DNA of 55,268 bases from Streptomyces brasiliensis (GTDB lineage: Bacteria; Actinomycetota; Actinomycetes; Streptomycetales; Streptomycetaceae): the NCBI RefSeq assembly GCF_014647875.1, contig NZ_BMQA01000002.1, forward strand, positions 430,329 through 485,596. Direction: 5' to 3'. Both the position numbers and the translations under genes were made by a program. This document shows positions 37,812-46,908 of this stretch, piece after piece. Within the stretch, counting starts at the first letter, position 1; each line of letters begins with the position of its first letter. Below the pieces are notes generated by a model. The model had not been told where the DNA came from. It made no database searches and saw only the letters and a list, made by a program, of their open reading frames with translations.

Positions 37812-37920
37812 GCCCGCCCTCCTCGGTGCGGCGCCCCGCCCGAGCCGACCGGAGGACGCTCGCCCCGGTCCACCGCACCGCCTCACCTTCTCCCCAACTC
37901 CCCCGTCAAGAGGTCACTTC

Positions 37921-39147
37921 GTGATGCCCGGATGGCTTTCCCCCGCCCACACGGACCGAGGGGTCGCATCACCGCCCTCCCCCTGGAGCCATGTCGCCCG
38001 GGCTGCGGCGGCGCTCGCCGCGGGCATGGGGGTCGGCAGGTTCGTCTACACGCCGATCCTGCCCGTGATGCACGCCCGGGCGGGACTGTCCGCGGCGTCG
38101 GGTGCCCACCTGGCGACCGCCAACTACGTCGGCTACCTCGTCGGCGCGCTCGCCGGCATCCTGGCACCCCCGCTGGTCCGCTCCCCCGTACTGCTGCGCA
38201 CCTGCCTGCTCGCGCTGACCGGCAGCCTCGCCGCGATGCCCGCCACGCACAGCACGACGGTGTGGCTCACGCTACGGCTGCTGGCCGGCATCGCCAGCGC
38301 CCTGATCTTCGTCATCGCCGTCAGCTCCCTGCACAGCCATCTGCGCGAGCACCCCGCCCATCTGCCCGGCTGGGCCTTCGGTGGTGTGGGGGCCGGCATC
38401 GCCCTGTCCGGCCTGCTCGTTCTCGCGCTGCGTCCCGTCGCCGACTGGCGTGCCGCCTGGTGGGCCTCGGCCGCACTCGCCGCGCTCCTCACCGCCGGCT
38501 CGTGGAACCTGCGCCCGGAACCTGCTCCGGCGCCCGCCGCACAGCCCGGCACGGCGACGCCCCGTACACACCGCTGGTTCGGCGTGCTGTTCGCCTCGTA
38601 CACCCTGGAGGGCATCGGCTACATCGTCGCCGGTACGTTCCTCGTCGCCGCGATCGAGCAGAGCTCCCCGGGGTGGCTCGGCAGCGGCGCGTGGGTGTTG
38701 GTGGGCCTGGCGGCCGTACCGTCCTCCGCGCTGTGGGCCCGGCTGGGACGCCGCTGGTCGCGCCCGGGTCTGCTGCTCGTCGCGCTGGTCGTCCAGGCGG
38801 TCGGCGTCGCTCTGCCCGCGCTGGTCGGCGGGGTGAGCGCCGCCCTGCTCTCCGCGGTCCTGTTCGGCGCCACCTTCATCGGTGTCAGCACACTCGCCCT
38901 AGCCGCCGGGGCCCGGCTGGGCTTCCCGCGCTCGGTGGCGCTCCTGACCGCGGGCTACTCCGTCGGCCAGATCCTCGGCCCACTGGTCGTCACCCCCCTG
39001 CTCCGGCACGGCTACCACCAGGCCCTCGTCCTGGCCGCCGTCGTGGTGCTGATGGCCGCCGCAGCCGCGGCCGTGCTGCGCGTCGGCCTGCGCGAGCGAG
39101 GCCTTCGCGCGAGCCCCGAGCCGGTCCGGGGCGGGTACGGCGGCTGA
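37921..39147 (+). CDS. MFS transporter, YbfB/YjiJ family
   Basis: 408-residue membrane protein with about 12 hydrophobic segments. The family start AAALAAGMGVGRFVYTPILPVM (residues 28-49) is characteristic of YbfB/YjiJ-type carriers; NYVGYLVGALAG and the R(H)RWFGVLFASYTLEGIGYIVAGTF start of the second half are also seen. The substrate is unknown; the LysR/isomerase neighbourhood suggests an organic acid or aromatic-derived compound. GTG at 37921 has AGAGGT six bases upstream; the ATG one codon later is equally possible. Confidence 0.85.
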   Translation: MMPGWLSPAHTDRGVASPPSPWSHVARAAAALAAGMGVGRFVYTPILPVMHARAGLSAASGAHLATANYVGYLVGALAGILAPPLVRSPVLLRTCLLALTGSLAAMPATHSTTVWLTLRLLAGIASALIFVIAVSSLHSHLREHPAHLPGWAFGGVGAGIALSGLLVLALRPVADWRAAWWASAALAALLTAGSWNLRPEPAPAPAAQPGTATPRTHRWFGVLFASYTLEGIGYIVAGTFLVAAIEQSSPGWLGSGAWVLVGLAAVPSSALWARLGRRWSRPGLLLVALVVQAVGVALPALVGGVSAALLSAVLFGATFIGVSTLALAAGARLGFPRSVALLTAGYSVGQILGPLVVTPLLRHGYHQALVLAAVVVLMAAAAAAVLRVGLRERGLRASPEPVRGGYGG

Positions 39148-39313
39148 GCGCGACCGCGTGGCCGTGCCCGCCCGGGCCGGGCGGACGGCGGCCCTGAGCG
39201 GCAACCACGACATCAGGCCGGCCCGCCTGAGGCCGGGGCGGTGATCGCCTCCCGCTGACCCCGTTGATCGTTCCCGTGACCGCGCGGAGATGTCCCGGAG
39301 GCCCGCGCGCGGG

Positions 39314-39319
39314 TAGCGT
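39314..39319 (+). promoter_or_regulatory. Likely -10 element of a leaderless promoter
   Basis: TAGCGT (TANNNT) 7 bases before the ATG at 39327, with no ribosome binding site between them. Confidence 0.45.
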
Positions 39320-39326
39320 CCGCTGC

Positions 39327-40970
39327 ATGGACAGCCGTGCGAACAGCAGATTCGACACCGAGGGCGCCGGGATCACCGTGCAGCGGGCGCTCGAGCTGCC
39401 CGGTCTGCGCAGCGGGCTGCCGGAGATCCTGGCGGGCGCCGACCGGCTGGGCCGTACCGTCCGCTGGGTGCACGCGGGCGAGGTGCCGAACATCGCCTCG
39501 CTGCTCAAGGGCGGGGAACTGCTGCTCACCACGGGCTACGGGCTCGGCACGCGCCCGGCCGACCAGCGCGCGTTCGTGCGCACCCTCGCGGAGCGCGGCA
39601 TCGCCGCCCTGGTGGTGGAGCTGGGCCCGCGCTTCACCCGGCTGCCCGCCGCCCTCGTGGACACCGCCCGCGCCGCCGGGCTGCCGCTGGTCCAGCTGCA
39701 CCGCGAGGTGCCGTTCGTGGCGGTGACGGAGGAGGTCCACACCGAGATCGTCAACGGCCACTACGCCCTGCTTCAGCGGGCGGAGGAGGTGCACCGGCGC
39801 TGTACGGAGGCCCTGCTGGGCGGCGGCGGGGTGCCGCAGGTCCTGGAGATCCTGGCCGGCTTCAGCGACAACCCCGTCTTCCTGGAGACGTCCGAGGGCC
39901 AGCTCCTTTACTCCGCCGGGGCCGGGCCCGAGGGGGCGGATCCGTTGCAGGTGTGGGAGGGGCTGCGCGGCCCGCACAAGGAGGCGCCGCCGCCAGTGGG
40001 TTCGGTGCTGGTGGACGTACCGGGCGGCGGTCCGGGCACGGGGTCGGTGCGTGCCCGGCTGGTGCTGCTGCCGGTACGCGCGCCGCTGGCTCCCGTGCAC
40101 CGCATCGCCGCCGAGCGGGCCGCCGGGATCCTGGCCGTCGTCCTGATGCAGGCCCGCCAGGAGGAGGAGCTGGCGGCGCGGGGCCGCGGCGACTTCCTCA
40201 CCGATCTCGCCGAGGGCCGGATCGCGGCCGAGGACGCGCCCGCGCAGGCCCGGGTGCTGGGCTTCAAGCCGGGCGACAGTCCGCTGCTGCCGGTGGTGAT
40301 GCGGCTGGGCGACCCGCTCTCGGCCGGCGGCGGCTGGACGGTCCTGGCGCGCGCGGTGGCCGAGGAGCTGGCGTCGGTGGGGGTGCCGGTGCTGCTCGGC
40401 GTGCGGCCGGTGGAGGGCCGCGTGCCGGTCCTGGTGGGGCTGCGCGCCGAGTCCGAACGGCCGGCGGTCGCGGACCGGGTCGCGGCGGCGCTGCGGGCCG
40501 GGGTGGAGCGGGCGGGGATGCAGCGGCCGGGCGCCAGGCCGCCGGTCGTGGCCGTCGGCGTGGCGGGGGGCTGGGCGGCTGCCTCGGCCGGCCTCAGGCA
40601 CGCGGCGGAGACGGCGACGGCCGCCCACGGCCTCGCGGACCGCCCCTGGTACGACGCCCGGCGCCTGGACATCGACCTGTTGCTGTGGCGTCTGCGCGAC
40701 CACCCGGACCTGGCAGCCTTCGTCGGCCGTGCCATCGGCCCGCTGCGCGATCACGACCGCCGCTCCAGGCCGCCGCTGCTGCCCACGCTGGAGACGTATC
40801 TGGCGCACGCGGGCCGCAAGGCCGAGACCGCGCGTGAGCTGCACCTCAACCGGCAGACTCTCTACAACCGCCTCGCCCGCATCGGGGAGTTGCTGGGCAC
40901 CGACCTCGACGACCCCGAGACCGTACTGGCGTTGAGCCTGGCCCTGCGGGCCCGCAGACACGTCCCCTAG
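39327..40970 (+). CDS. PucR-family transcriptional regulator
   Basis: 547-residue regulator. The N-terminal PucR ligand-binding domain (about residues 10-130: ITVQRALELPGLRSGLPEILAGADRLGRTVRWVHAGEV and the GGELLLTTGYGL motif) is followed by a middle segment of CdaR/GGDEF-like type. The C-terminal PucR helix-turn-helix is KAETARELHLNRQTLYNRLARIGELLGTDLDDPETVLALSLALRAR. Family members control purine or other nitrogen catabolism. No purine genes are adjacent, so the targets lie elsewhere. It ends 10 bases from the opposing GT4 gene. Confidence 0.9.
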   Translation: MDSRANSRFDTEGAGITVQRALELPGLRSGLPEILAGADRLGRTVRWVHAGEVPNIASLLKGGELLLTTGYGLGTRPADQRAFVRTLAERGIAALVVELGPRFTRLPAALVDTARAAGLPLVQLHREVPFVAVTEEVHTEIVNGHYALLQRAEEVHRRCTEALLGGGGVPQVLEILAGFSDNPVFLETSEGQLLYSAGAGPEGADPLQVWEGLRGPHKEAPPPVGSVLVDVPGGGPGTGSVRARLVLLPVRAPLAPVHRIAAERAAGILAVVLMQARQEEELAARGRGDFLTDLAEGRIAAEDAPAQARVLGFKPGDSPLLPVVMRLGDPLSAGGGWTVLARAVAEELASVGVPVLLGVRPVEGRVPVLVGLRAESERPAVADRVAAALRAGVERAGMQRPGARPPVVAVGVAGGWAAASAGLRHAAETATAAHGLADRPWYDARRLDIDLLLWRLRDHPDLAAFVGRAIGPLRDHDRRSRPPLLPTLETYLAHAGRKAETARELHLNRQTLYNRLARIGELLGTDLDDPETVLALSLALRARRHVP

Positions 40971-40980
40971 AGCGGCTGGC

Positions 40981-42114
40981 CTAGAGCGGGTGCGGCTGGG
41001 TCAACTCGTCGTAGATGCTGAGGACCTGGGCGACGGTTTCGTCCTCGGTGGGCCAACTGGCCGCCTGCCGTGCACCCTTCTGCCGCAGTTCGTCGCATCG
41101 CGCCGGGTCGCCGAGCAGCCGTACGACGGCGTCCGCGAGCGCCTTCGCGTTTCCGTACGGCACGAGTTCGGCCGCGTCGCCGACGAGGTCCGGGATGCCG
41201 CCGACGGCGGTCGCGACGAGGGGCACACGCGCGTGGAGTGCCTCCTGGGCGAGGACGGAGCGGGACTCCCAACTACTGGGCAGCAGCGCGAGATCGGCGG
41301 CGGCGAGCAGCTCACCGGCGTCGTCGCGCCGCCCGATGAGCCGCACCGGCAGCTCCTCGTCCTCGATCCGCCGCTGCAGCTCCGTACGCAGCGGCCCCTC
41401 CCCCGCGATGACGAGCAACGGCACGGGGTCGAGCCGGCACCACGCGCGGGCGGCGTCCAGCAGGACGTCGTAGCCGCGGTGCTTGTCGAGGGAGCCCACG
41501 GCGACCAGCAACGGGCGTCCGGTGGCGCCGAGTTCGGCCCTGGCCTTGGGCCGCAGCCGGTCGGGGTCCTCGGGTTCCGCGGTCCTTCGCGGTCCGGGCA
41601 GTCCGACACCGGCGAGCCGGGCGTCGCGGGCGCCGGTCCTGCGGGCGCGGTCGACGAGGTCCGAGGTGGTGCCGAGCACCACGGCCGCCGTCCGCACGAC
41701 CCGGCGCTCCAGCAGGCGCAGCAGATGGGCGCGGGCGCCCTCGACCCGGGCCCGGTTGTGCCAGGTGACGACGAGCGGGGTGCTGCGTCCGCTCAGCGCG
41801 AGGACGGCGCGGAAGGAGGCGTGCAGCCCGTGCGCGTGCACCAGGTCGGCGTCCGCGCAGGCCGCCCGCAGCGCCGCCACGGACGCGGGATCGCTGCTGC
41901 GCGGTACGTGGACGTGGTCGGCGCCGACACCGGTGAAGCCGTAGGCGTGGTCGGCCTCGTCGGGGGCGCACACCGTGACCCGCACGCCCCTCGCTACGAG
42001 CCCGGCGGCCAGGGAACGCACGTGGGCGCTGCTGGCGACGTTGCCCCCGCCCAGCACCTGCACGGTGCGCAGCGGCGACTGACCGTGCGGTGCGTTGCTG
42101 CTCACGGGGCTCAC
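40981..42114 (-). CDS. GT4-family glycosyltransferase
   Basis: 377-residue GT-B glycosyltransferase. The N-terminal domain has VQVLGGGNVASSAHVRSLAAGLVARGVRVTV (about residues 20-50) and the acceptor-side LVHAHGLHASFRAVLA; the C-terminal domain has LLVAVGSLDKHRGYDVLLDAA, LLVIAGEGPLRTELQRRI and the nucleotide-sugar motif SSWESRSVLAQEALHARVPLVATAVGGIPDLVG with the conserved EX7E pattern. Start choice is uncertain: GTG 42114 has AGGAG ten bases upstream; GTG 42105 and GTG 42150 are alternatives. Located after the MraY-like gene on the same strand, it may act on a polyprenyl-linked or cell-surface glycan. Confidence 0.85.
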   Translation of the reverse strand: MSPVSSNAPHGQSPLRTVQVLGGGNVASSAHVRSLAAGLVARGVRVTVCAPDEADHAYGFTGVGADHVHVPRSSDPASVAALRAACADADLVHAHGLHASFRAVLALSGRSTPLVVTWHNRARVEGARAHLLRLLERRVVRTAAVVLGTTSDLVDRARRTGARDARLAGVGLPGPRRTAEPEDPDRLRPKARAELGATGRPLLVAVGSLDKHRGYDVLLDAARAWCRLDPVPLLVIAGEGPLRTELQRRIEDEELPVRLIGRRDDAGELLAAADLALLPSSWESRSVLAQEALHARVPLVATAVGGIPDLVGDAAELVPYGNAKALADAVVRLLGDPARCDELRQKGARQAASWPTEDETVAQVLSIYDELTQPHPL

Positions 42115-42430
42115 GTGGCCGGGGCTCCTGGGTCGGCGTCGGGCGGTCACGACGAAACGTACAGAAGGTATCGGGCGGAGGGGTGCACCGCGTGCGCCTC
42201 CCGCACATACCGCGTTCCCTGCCAAGGATGCCAGGACGTACGGGTGTTCCGGGTACTCCGGGGAGGCACACCCCACGGAGGGCCGGGGACATCACGCCGG
42301 AGCGCGTCACCCACACGAGTGAGGAAATACTCGGCGTGGACGAAACGGGGGGGCGTGCGCGCGCAGCAGAGGGGAGCGCACGACACGCCGCACGCCGTGG
42401 GCGCACGCTCCGGGACACCCGGCCCGTTCC
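42115..42430. other. Intergenic region between MraY-like and GT4 genes
   Basis: 316 bases, same-strand gap. A TACGTT box lies 5 bases ahead of the alternative GTG start at 42150. Otherwise nothing recognisable is seen; no stable hairpin or open frame with family similarity was found. Confidence 0.4.
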
Positions 42431-43186
42431 TCACAGCGAGCGCGCCAGACGGCTGACCGAGTCGCCGTACACCGTCGCCGTCACCACTGCTGCGGCATGC
42501 GCGAGGAGCCCGGCGCGACCGTTGGCCGCGACGACCGCGGTGCCCAGGGCCGCCCCCAACGCGTGCGCGCCCGTGTCGCCGAGCATCGCGCGCTCGCCGA
42601 GGTCGGCGGGGAGCACGGCCGCAGCGGCTCCCATCGCGGTCGCGGCCAGTCCGGCCCCCGGTCCCTCGCGCAGCAGACCCGGTGCCGCGAGCGCGAGCAC
42701 CGCGCCGGCGGCTCGACCGGGCCGTACGTCCACGAGGTTGACGAAGTGCGCGGCCCCGGCGATCACCACGCCCGCGAGCACCTTGTCGAGGGGCCGCTCC
42801 TTGAGCACCGCGCCCACGACCAGCCCGGCCGCCGAGATGCCGAGCAACTTGACGGCCCCGCTGGTGACTTCACCGTTCCGCAGCGCCGTCAGATGCGCCC
42901 GGAAGCCCCGCCGCTCGTCACCGGCCCCGGCCACGTCGTCGTACGCACCGCAGGCCCCGGCGGCCAGTACGGCGAACCCGGCGACGGGATGAACACGCCC
43001 CGCCCCGGCTGCCGTTGCCAGGACACTCGCGGGCCCGGCGTACAACTCCACTGCGCGCCCGGCATAGTTGGTCCGCTCCCAACGCTCCCGACCGCCCGGC
43101 GCCCCGGCGCGCAGCGCGGCGGTCGCGGCGCGGGTGAACGCGGCGGCGAGGACGAAGGAACTGCTCCTGCGAGTACGGGAGATCAT
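42431..43186 (-). CDS. Divergent MraY/WecA-like membrane protein
   Basis: 251-residue multi-pass membrane protein with remnants of the MraY/WecA phospho-sugar transferase family. Recognisable points are RTNYAGRAVELYAG near residue 38, GAYDDVAG near 80, RGFRAHLTALRNGEVTSGAVKLLGI, HFVNLVDVRPGRAAGA near 147 and LGDTGAHALGAALG near 203. In typical enzymes the third motif reads NLTDGLDG; here the second Asp is lost. It is shorter than true MraY (about 360). It may be a low-activity or repurposed transferase working with the GT4 enzyme downstream. Confidence 0.75.
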   Translation of the reverse strand: MISRTRRSSSFVLAAAFTRAATAALRAGAPGGRERWERTNYAGRAVELYAGPASVLATAAGAGRVHPVAGFAVLAAGACGAYDDVAGAGDERRGFRAHLTALRNGEVTSGAVKLLGISAAGLVVGAVLKERPLDKVLAGVVIAGAAHFVNLVDVRPGRAAGAVLALAAPGLLREGPGAGLAATAMGAAAAVLPADLGERAMLGDTGAHALGAALGTAVVAANGRAGLLAHAAAVVTATVYGDSVSRLARSL

Positions 43187-43279
43187 CCGGCCACTCTAGA
43201 AGCCCGCCCCGACTCGCCCCGAAGCCCCTGTCGACTCGACCCGAAGCCCATACCGCCACGCCCCGAGCGTGGCCCGCCG

Positions 43280-45010
43280 CTACCCGTCCGCGCGGGCCGC
43301 GGCCAGCAGTTCCTCCGCGTGTGCCCGGGCCGTCTCCGAGTCCTCCTGGCCGGCCAGCATCCGCGACAGCTCCCGGACCCGCTCCTCGCCCTCGAGCACC
43401 TTCACGCCGGACCGGGTGACCGAGCCGTCGTTGGTCTTCTCGACGAGCAGCTGCCGGTCGGCGAACGCGGCGACCTGCGGCAGATGTGTGACGACCACGA
43501 CCTGCGCGGACTTCGCCAGCTTCGCCAGCCGCCGCCCGATCTCGACCGCGGCCTTGCCGCCGACACCGGCGTCGACCTCGTCGAAGAGGTACGTCGGCAC
43601 GGGATCGGTCCCCGCGAACACGACCTCCACGGCGAGCATCACGCGCGACAGCTCACCGCCGGAGGCGCCCTTGGCGATGGGCCGCGGCGGCGCACCCGGG
43701 TGCGGCGCGAGCAGCAGCTCCACCTCGTCCACGCCCGACGGCCCGTACGCCACCGCACGCCCGCCGACCTCGACGCCCTCCGGGTCCTCGGTCTGCCGGA
43801 TGGCGAAGGACACGCGCGCGTGCGGCATCGCGAGGGAGGCCAGCTCGGCGGTCACGGCGGCCGCGAACCGCTCGGCGGCCTCGGTGCGGGCGTCGGTCAA
43901 CGCCTGGGCGAGAGCGCCCAGTTCGGTGCGCAGCGCGTCCCGCTCGGCGGTCAGTTCGCCGATCCGCTCGTCGTCGCCGTCCAGCTCGGTCAGCCGGGCG
44001 GCGCCCGTCTCGGCCCAGTCCAGCACTGAGGCGATGTCCTCACCGTATTTGCGTGTGAGGGCGGTCAGCGCGGCACGCCGCTCCTCCACGGCCGCGAGCC
44101 GCAGTGGGTCGGCGTCCAGGTCGTCGGCGTACCCGGCCAGCTCGCCCGCCACGTCGCCCAGCAGGATCCCGACCTCGCCGATCCGTTCGGCGAGCGAGGC
44201 GAGGGCCGGGTCGTGGGACCGTACGGCCTCCAGGGCGCGGTGGGCGCCCGCGACGAGGGTCGCCGCGTCGATGCCCTCGGGGTCCTCGGGGTTGCCGGCG
44301 AGGGCGGCGTGCGCGGCGGTCGCGGCGGAGGACAGCGCCTCGGCGTGGCCGAGCCGCTCGGCCTCCTCGGCCAGCTCCACGTCCTCACCGGCGCGCGGCT
44401 CGACGCCGGCGATCTCGTCGAGGCCGTAGCGCAGCATGTCGGCCTCCTGGGCCCGCTCACGCGCGCGCGTGACGATCTCCTCCAGCTCGGTGGAGACGGC
44501 CCGCAGCCGACGATAGGCCTCGCCGTACTTGGCGAGCGGCCCCGCGACGGCGTCCCCGGCGTAGCGGTCGAGCGCCTGCCGTTGCCGGGACAGCTTCAGC
44601 AGCCCCTGCTGGTCGGTCTGCCCGTGCACGGCCACCAGCTCGTCGGCCAGCTCGGCCAGCACCCCCACGGGCACACTGCGCCCACCGAGGTGCGCCCGCG
44701 ACCGCCCTTCGGCTGAAACGGTACGGCTGATGAGCAGTGCCCCGTCGTCCAGCTCGGCGCCGGCCTCCTCGGCCCGTACGACGGCGGACGCGCCCTCGGG
44801 GACGGTGATCCGCCCCTCCACGACCGCGTTCTTGGACCCGATCCGCACGAGCGCCGGATCCGCGCGCCCGCCCAGCAGCAGTCCCAGGCTGGTGACCACC
44901 ATGGTCTTGCCCGCACCCGTCTCACCGGTGACGGCGGTGAACCCGGGCGACAACTCGACTACGGCATCGTCGATGACTCCGAGCGACCGTATCCGCATCT
45001 CCTCCAACAC
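43280..45010 (-). CDS. recN: DNA repair protein RecN
   Basis: 576-residue SMC-like ATPase acting at DNA double-strand breaks. Walker A GETGAGKTM is near residue 33; the coiled-coil arms occupy the middle; the ABC signature ASGGELSRVMLAVEVVF and Walker B TYLFDEVDAGVGG are in the C-terminal third, with a VTHLPQVAAFADRQL His-loop. GTG at 45010 is favoured because AAGG lies 8 bases upstream; the ATG at 44998 has GGAGG too close, and other starts are near. It is the last gene of the 94-aa protein, tlyA, nadK, recN run. Confidence 0.94.
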   Translation of the reverse strand: MLEEMRIRSLGVIDDAVVELSPGFTAVTGETGAGKTMVVTSLGLLLGGRADPALVRIGSKNAVVEGRITVPEGASAVVRAEEAGAELDDGALLISRTVSAEGRSRAHLGGRSVPVGVLAELADELVAVHGQTDQQGLLKLSRQRQALDRYAGDAVAGPLAKYGEAYRRLRAVSTELEEIVTRARERAQEADMLRYGLDEIAGVEPRAGEDVELAEEAERLGHAEALSSAATAAHAALAGNPEDPEGIDAATLVAGAHRALEAVRSHDPALASLAERIGEVGILLGDVAGELAGYADDLDADPLRLAAVEERRAALTALTRKYGEDIASVLDWAETGAARLTELDGDDERIGELTAERDALRTELGALAQALTDARTEAAERFAAAVTAELASLAMPHARVSFAIRQTEDPEGVEVGGRAVAYGPSGVDEVELLLAPHPGAPPRPIAKGASGGELSRVMLAVEVVFAGTDPVPTYLFDEVDAGVGGKAAVEIGRRLAKLAKSAQVVVVTHLPQVAAFADRQLLVEKTNDGSVTRSGVKVLEGEERVRELSRMLAGQEDSETARAHAEELLAAARADG

Positions 45011-45073
45011 GGACACGACCTTACGAGGTCGGGGCGTCCAAGTGCGAGGCGCCCTGTCACCCCGGCGAGGGAA

Positions 45074-45133
45074 GCACCCCGAAAGGGGCGCTGGGCTGTA
45101 TCGAGATGCGGCTCCGCCGCGTGGGCGCGAGCA
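45074..45133 (+). repeat. Dispersed 28-bp hairpin repeat, copy 2, with adjacent CCCC-GAAA-GGGG hairpin
   Basis: 45106-45133 is identical to the reverse complement of 10257-10284. Just before it, a GCACCCCGAAAGGGGCGC hairpin stands at about 45074-45091. The pair lies in the 176-base gap between nadK and recN, so an intra-operon processing or attenuation role is possible. Confidence 0.55.
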
Positions 45134-45186
45134 ACCACGATCCACCCGCACCCGCCGAGGCACAGATACCCCCCCTCAGATGGCGA

Positions 45187-46089
45187 CTACCGCGCCCCCC
45201 GCCACCCGGAAACCGGCAGAGCAAACTTCGCCACCAGCCGATCGGTGAACGAAGCATGATGCAACCGAGCCAGCCGCACCGGCACAGCCCCCCGCCGCAC
45301 CTCGACCCTCGCCCCGGCGGGCAACTCGACGGTCCGCCGCCCGTCACACCACAGAACACCGGGCGACACGTGCGGCAGGACCTCCACCGCGAGCACCGAC
45401 TCCGGCGAAGTGACCAACGGCTTCGCGAACAGTGCATGCGCCGAGATCGGCACCATCAGCAACGCCTCGACCTCGGGCCACACCACCGGCCCGCCCGCGG
45501 AGAACGCATACGCCGTGGACCCGGTCGGAGTCGAAAGGACGATCCCGTCGCATCCGAACCCCGTGACCGGTCGCCCGTCGATCTCCAGCACGACCTCGAG
45601 CAGCTTCTCGGCGCCCGCCTTCTGCACGGCCGCCTCGTTCAGCGCCCAGTCCGTGTGCACGATGTCCCCGTTGCGGTGCACGACGACGTCGACGGTCATC
45701 CGCTCCTCGACCTCGTACGCCTTGCTCACCACCCGGTCGACGACCTTGTCGAGATCGTCCCGCTCGGCCTCCGCGAGGAACCCGACGCTGCCGAGGTTGA
45801 CGCCGAGCATCGGCACCCCGGAGGCGCGGGCGAACTCGGCTCCGCGCAGCAGCGTGCCGTCGCCGCCGAGCACGATGAGCAGTTCGCATCCGTCGAGGCA
45901 CTGCGGAGTCGCCTCCTTGACGAGCTCCACTTCCTCCGGCAGCGGGATGTCACGCGCCTCTTCTTCCAGCACGCGCACCCCGATGTCGCAGCGCAGCAGC
46001 CCCTTGACCACGAGCTCGGCGCTGCGGATGGCCGCGGGCCGCCCGGTGTGGGCGAGCAGGAAAACAGTACGAGCTCGGTTCGGTGTCAA
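45187..46089 (-). CDS. nadK: NAD kinase
   Basis: 300-residue ATP-NAD kinase producing NADP. The GGDGT motif is in LIVLGGDGTLLRGAEFAR (about residues 72-89), and the NE/D motif in TDWALNEAAV near 148; the C-terminal glycine-rich region is GIVLSTPTGSTAYAFSAGGPVV near 185. The TTG start at 46089 overlaps the tlyA stop as TTGA, a third kind of stop-start overlap in this window. No better in-frame ATG or GTG exists near it. Gene order tlyA-nadK-recN is conserved in actinobacteria. Confidence 0.95.
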   Translation of the reverse strand: MTPNRARTVFLLAHTGRPAAIRSAELVVKGLLRCDIGVRVLEEEARDIPLPEEVELVKEATPQCLDGCELLIVLGGDGTLLRGAEFARASGVPMLGVNLGSVGFLAEAERDDLDKVVDRVVSKAYEVEERMTVDVVVHRNGDIVHTDWALNEAAVQKAGAEKLLEVVLEIDGRPVTGFGCDGIVLSTPTGSTAYAFSAGGPVVWPEVEALLMVPISAHALFAKPLVTSPESVLAVEVLPHVSPGVLWCDGRRTVELPAGARVEVRRGAVPVRLARLHHASFTDRLVAKFALPVSGWRGAR

Positions 46090-46901
46090 CGCGGCCCCTC
46101 CGCCACTGCACGGTCAACGTCGGCCGGGTCCAGTTCCGGTTCCCCGGTCCGCAGCCACAGAAAGTACTCGACATTCCCGGACGGCCCGGGCAGCGGACTG
46201 GCGGTGACTCCGCGCACCCCGAGCCCCAGTTCCCACGCCTTCGCGGCCACGCCCCGCACGGCCTCCGCCCGCAGTTGCGGACTCCGTACGACTCCCCCGC
46301 TCCCCAGCCGTTCCTTCCCCACCTCGAACTGCGGCTTGACCATCATCACCAGGTCGGCGTCCGGCTTCGCGCACCGCGTCAGGGCGGGCAGCACCAGCCC
46401 GAGCGGGATGAAGGACAGATCCCCCACAACAAGATCCACAGGCTCCCCATCGATCGCCTCAAGCGTCAACTCGCGTACGTTCGTACGGTCCTTGACGGTG
46501 ACGCGTTCATCGTTCCGGAGCGACCAGGCGAGTTGTCCGTATCCGACGTCCACGGCGACGACGTGTGCGGCGCCCGCGCGCAGCAGGACGTCGGTGAAGC
46601 CCCCGGTGGACGCGCCGGCGTCCAGCGCCCGCCGTCCCTCGACGACGAGCCCCTGCGGTACGAAGACCTCGAGGGCGCCGGCGAGCTTGTGGCCGCCCCG
46701 GGAGACGTACTCGGGGTCGCTGTCGTCGGACACGACGACGATCGCGGCGGCGGTCTCGACCTGGGTGGCGGGCTTGGTCGCGACGGTCTTGCCGACGCTG
46801 ACCCGCCCGGCGGCGATCAGCTGGCTCGCGTGCTCGCGCGAGCGCGCCAGCTTCCGGCGGACCAGCTCCGCGTCCAGACGGCGGCGTGCGACTCCTGCCA
46901 C
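46086..46901 (-). CDS. tlyA: TlyA-family rRNA 2'-O-methyltransferase
   Basis: 271-residue S4-domain methyltransferase. The N-terminal S4 domain (RRRLDAELVRRKLARSREHASQLIAAGRVSVGG-like, about residues 5-60) is followed by the SAM-binding DAGASTGGFTDVLLRAGAAHVVAVDVG (near 92) and the KDKE-type residues in PVDLVVGDLSFIPL and MMVKPQFEVGKE. TlyA of mycobacteria methylates 16S and 23S rRNA and gives capreomycin sensitivity. GTG at 46901 has AGGAG 12 bases upstream; the extension to 47018 overlaps the previous gene and is not family-like. Confidence 0.93.
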   Translation of the reverse strand: MAGVARRRLDAELVRRKLARSREHASQLIAAGRVSVGKTVATKPATQVETAAAIVVVSDDSDPEYVSRGGHKLAGALEVFVPQGLVVEGRRALDAGASTGGFTDVLLRAGAAHVVAVDVGYGQLAWSLRNDERVTVKDRTNVRELTLEAIDGEPVDLVVGDLSFIPLGLVLPALTRCAKPDADLVMMVKPQFEVGKERLGSGGVVRSPQLRAEAVRGVAAKAWELGLGVRGVTASPLPGPSGNVEYFLWLRTGEPELDPADVDRAVAEGPR

Positions 46902-46908
46902 GTTCGTT

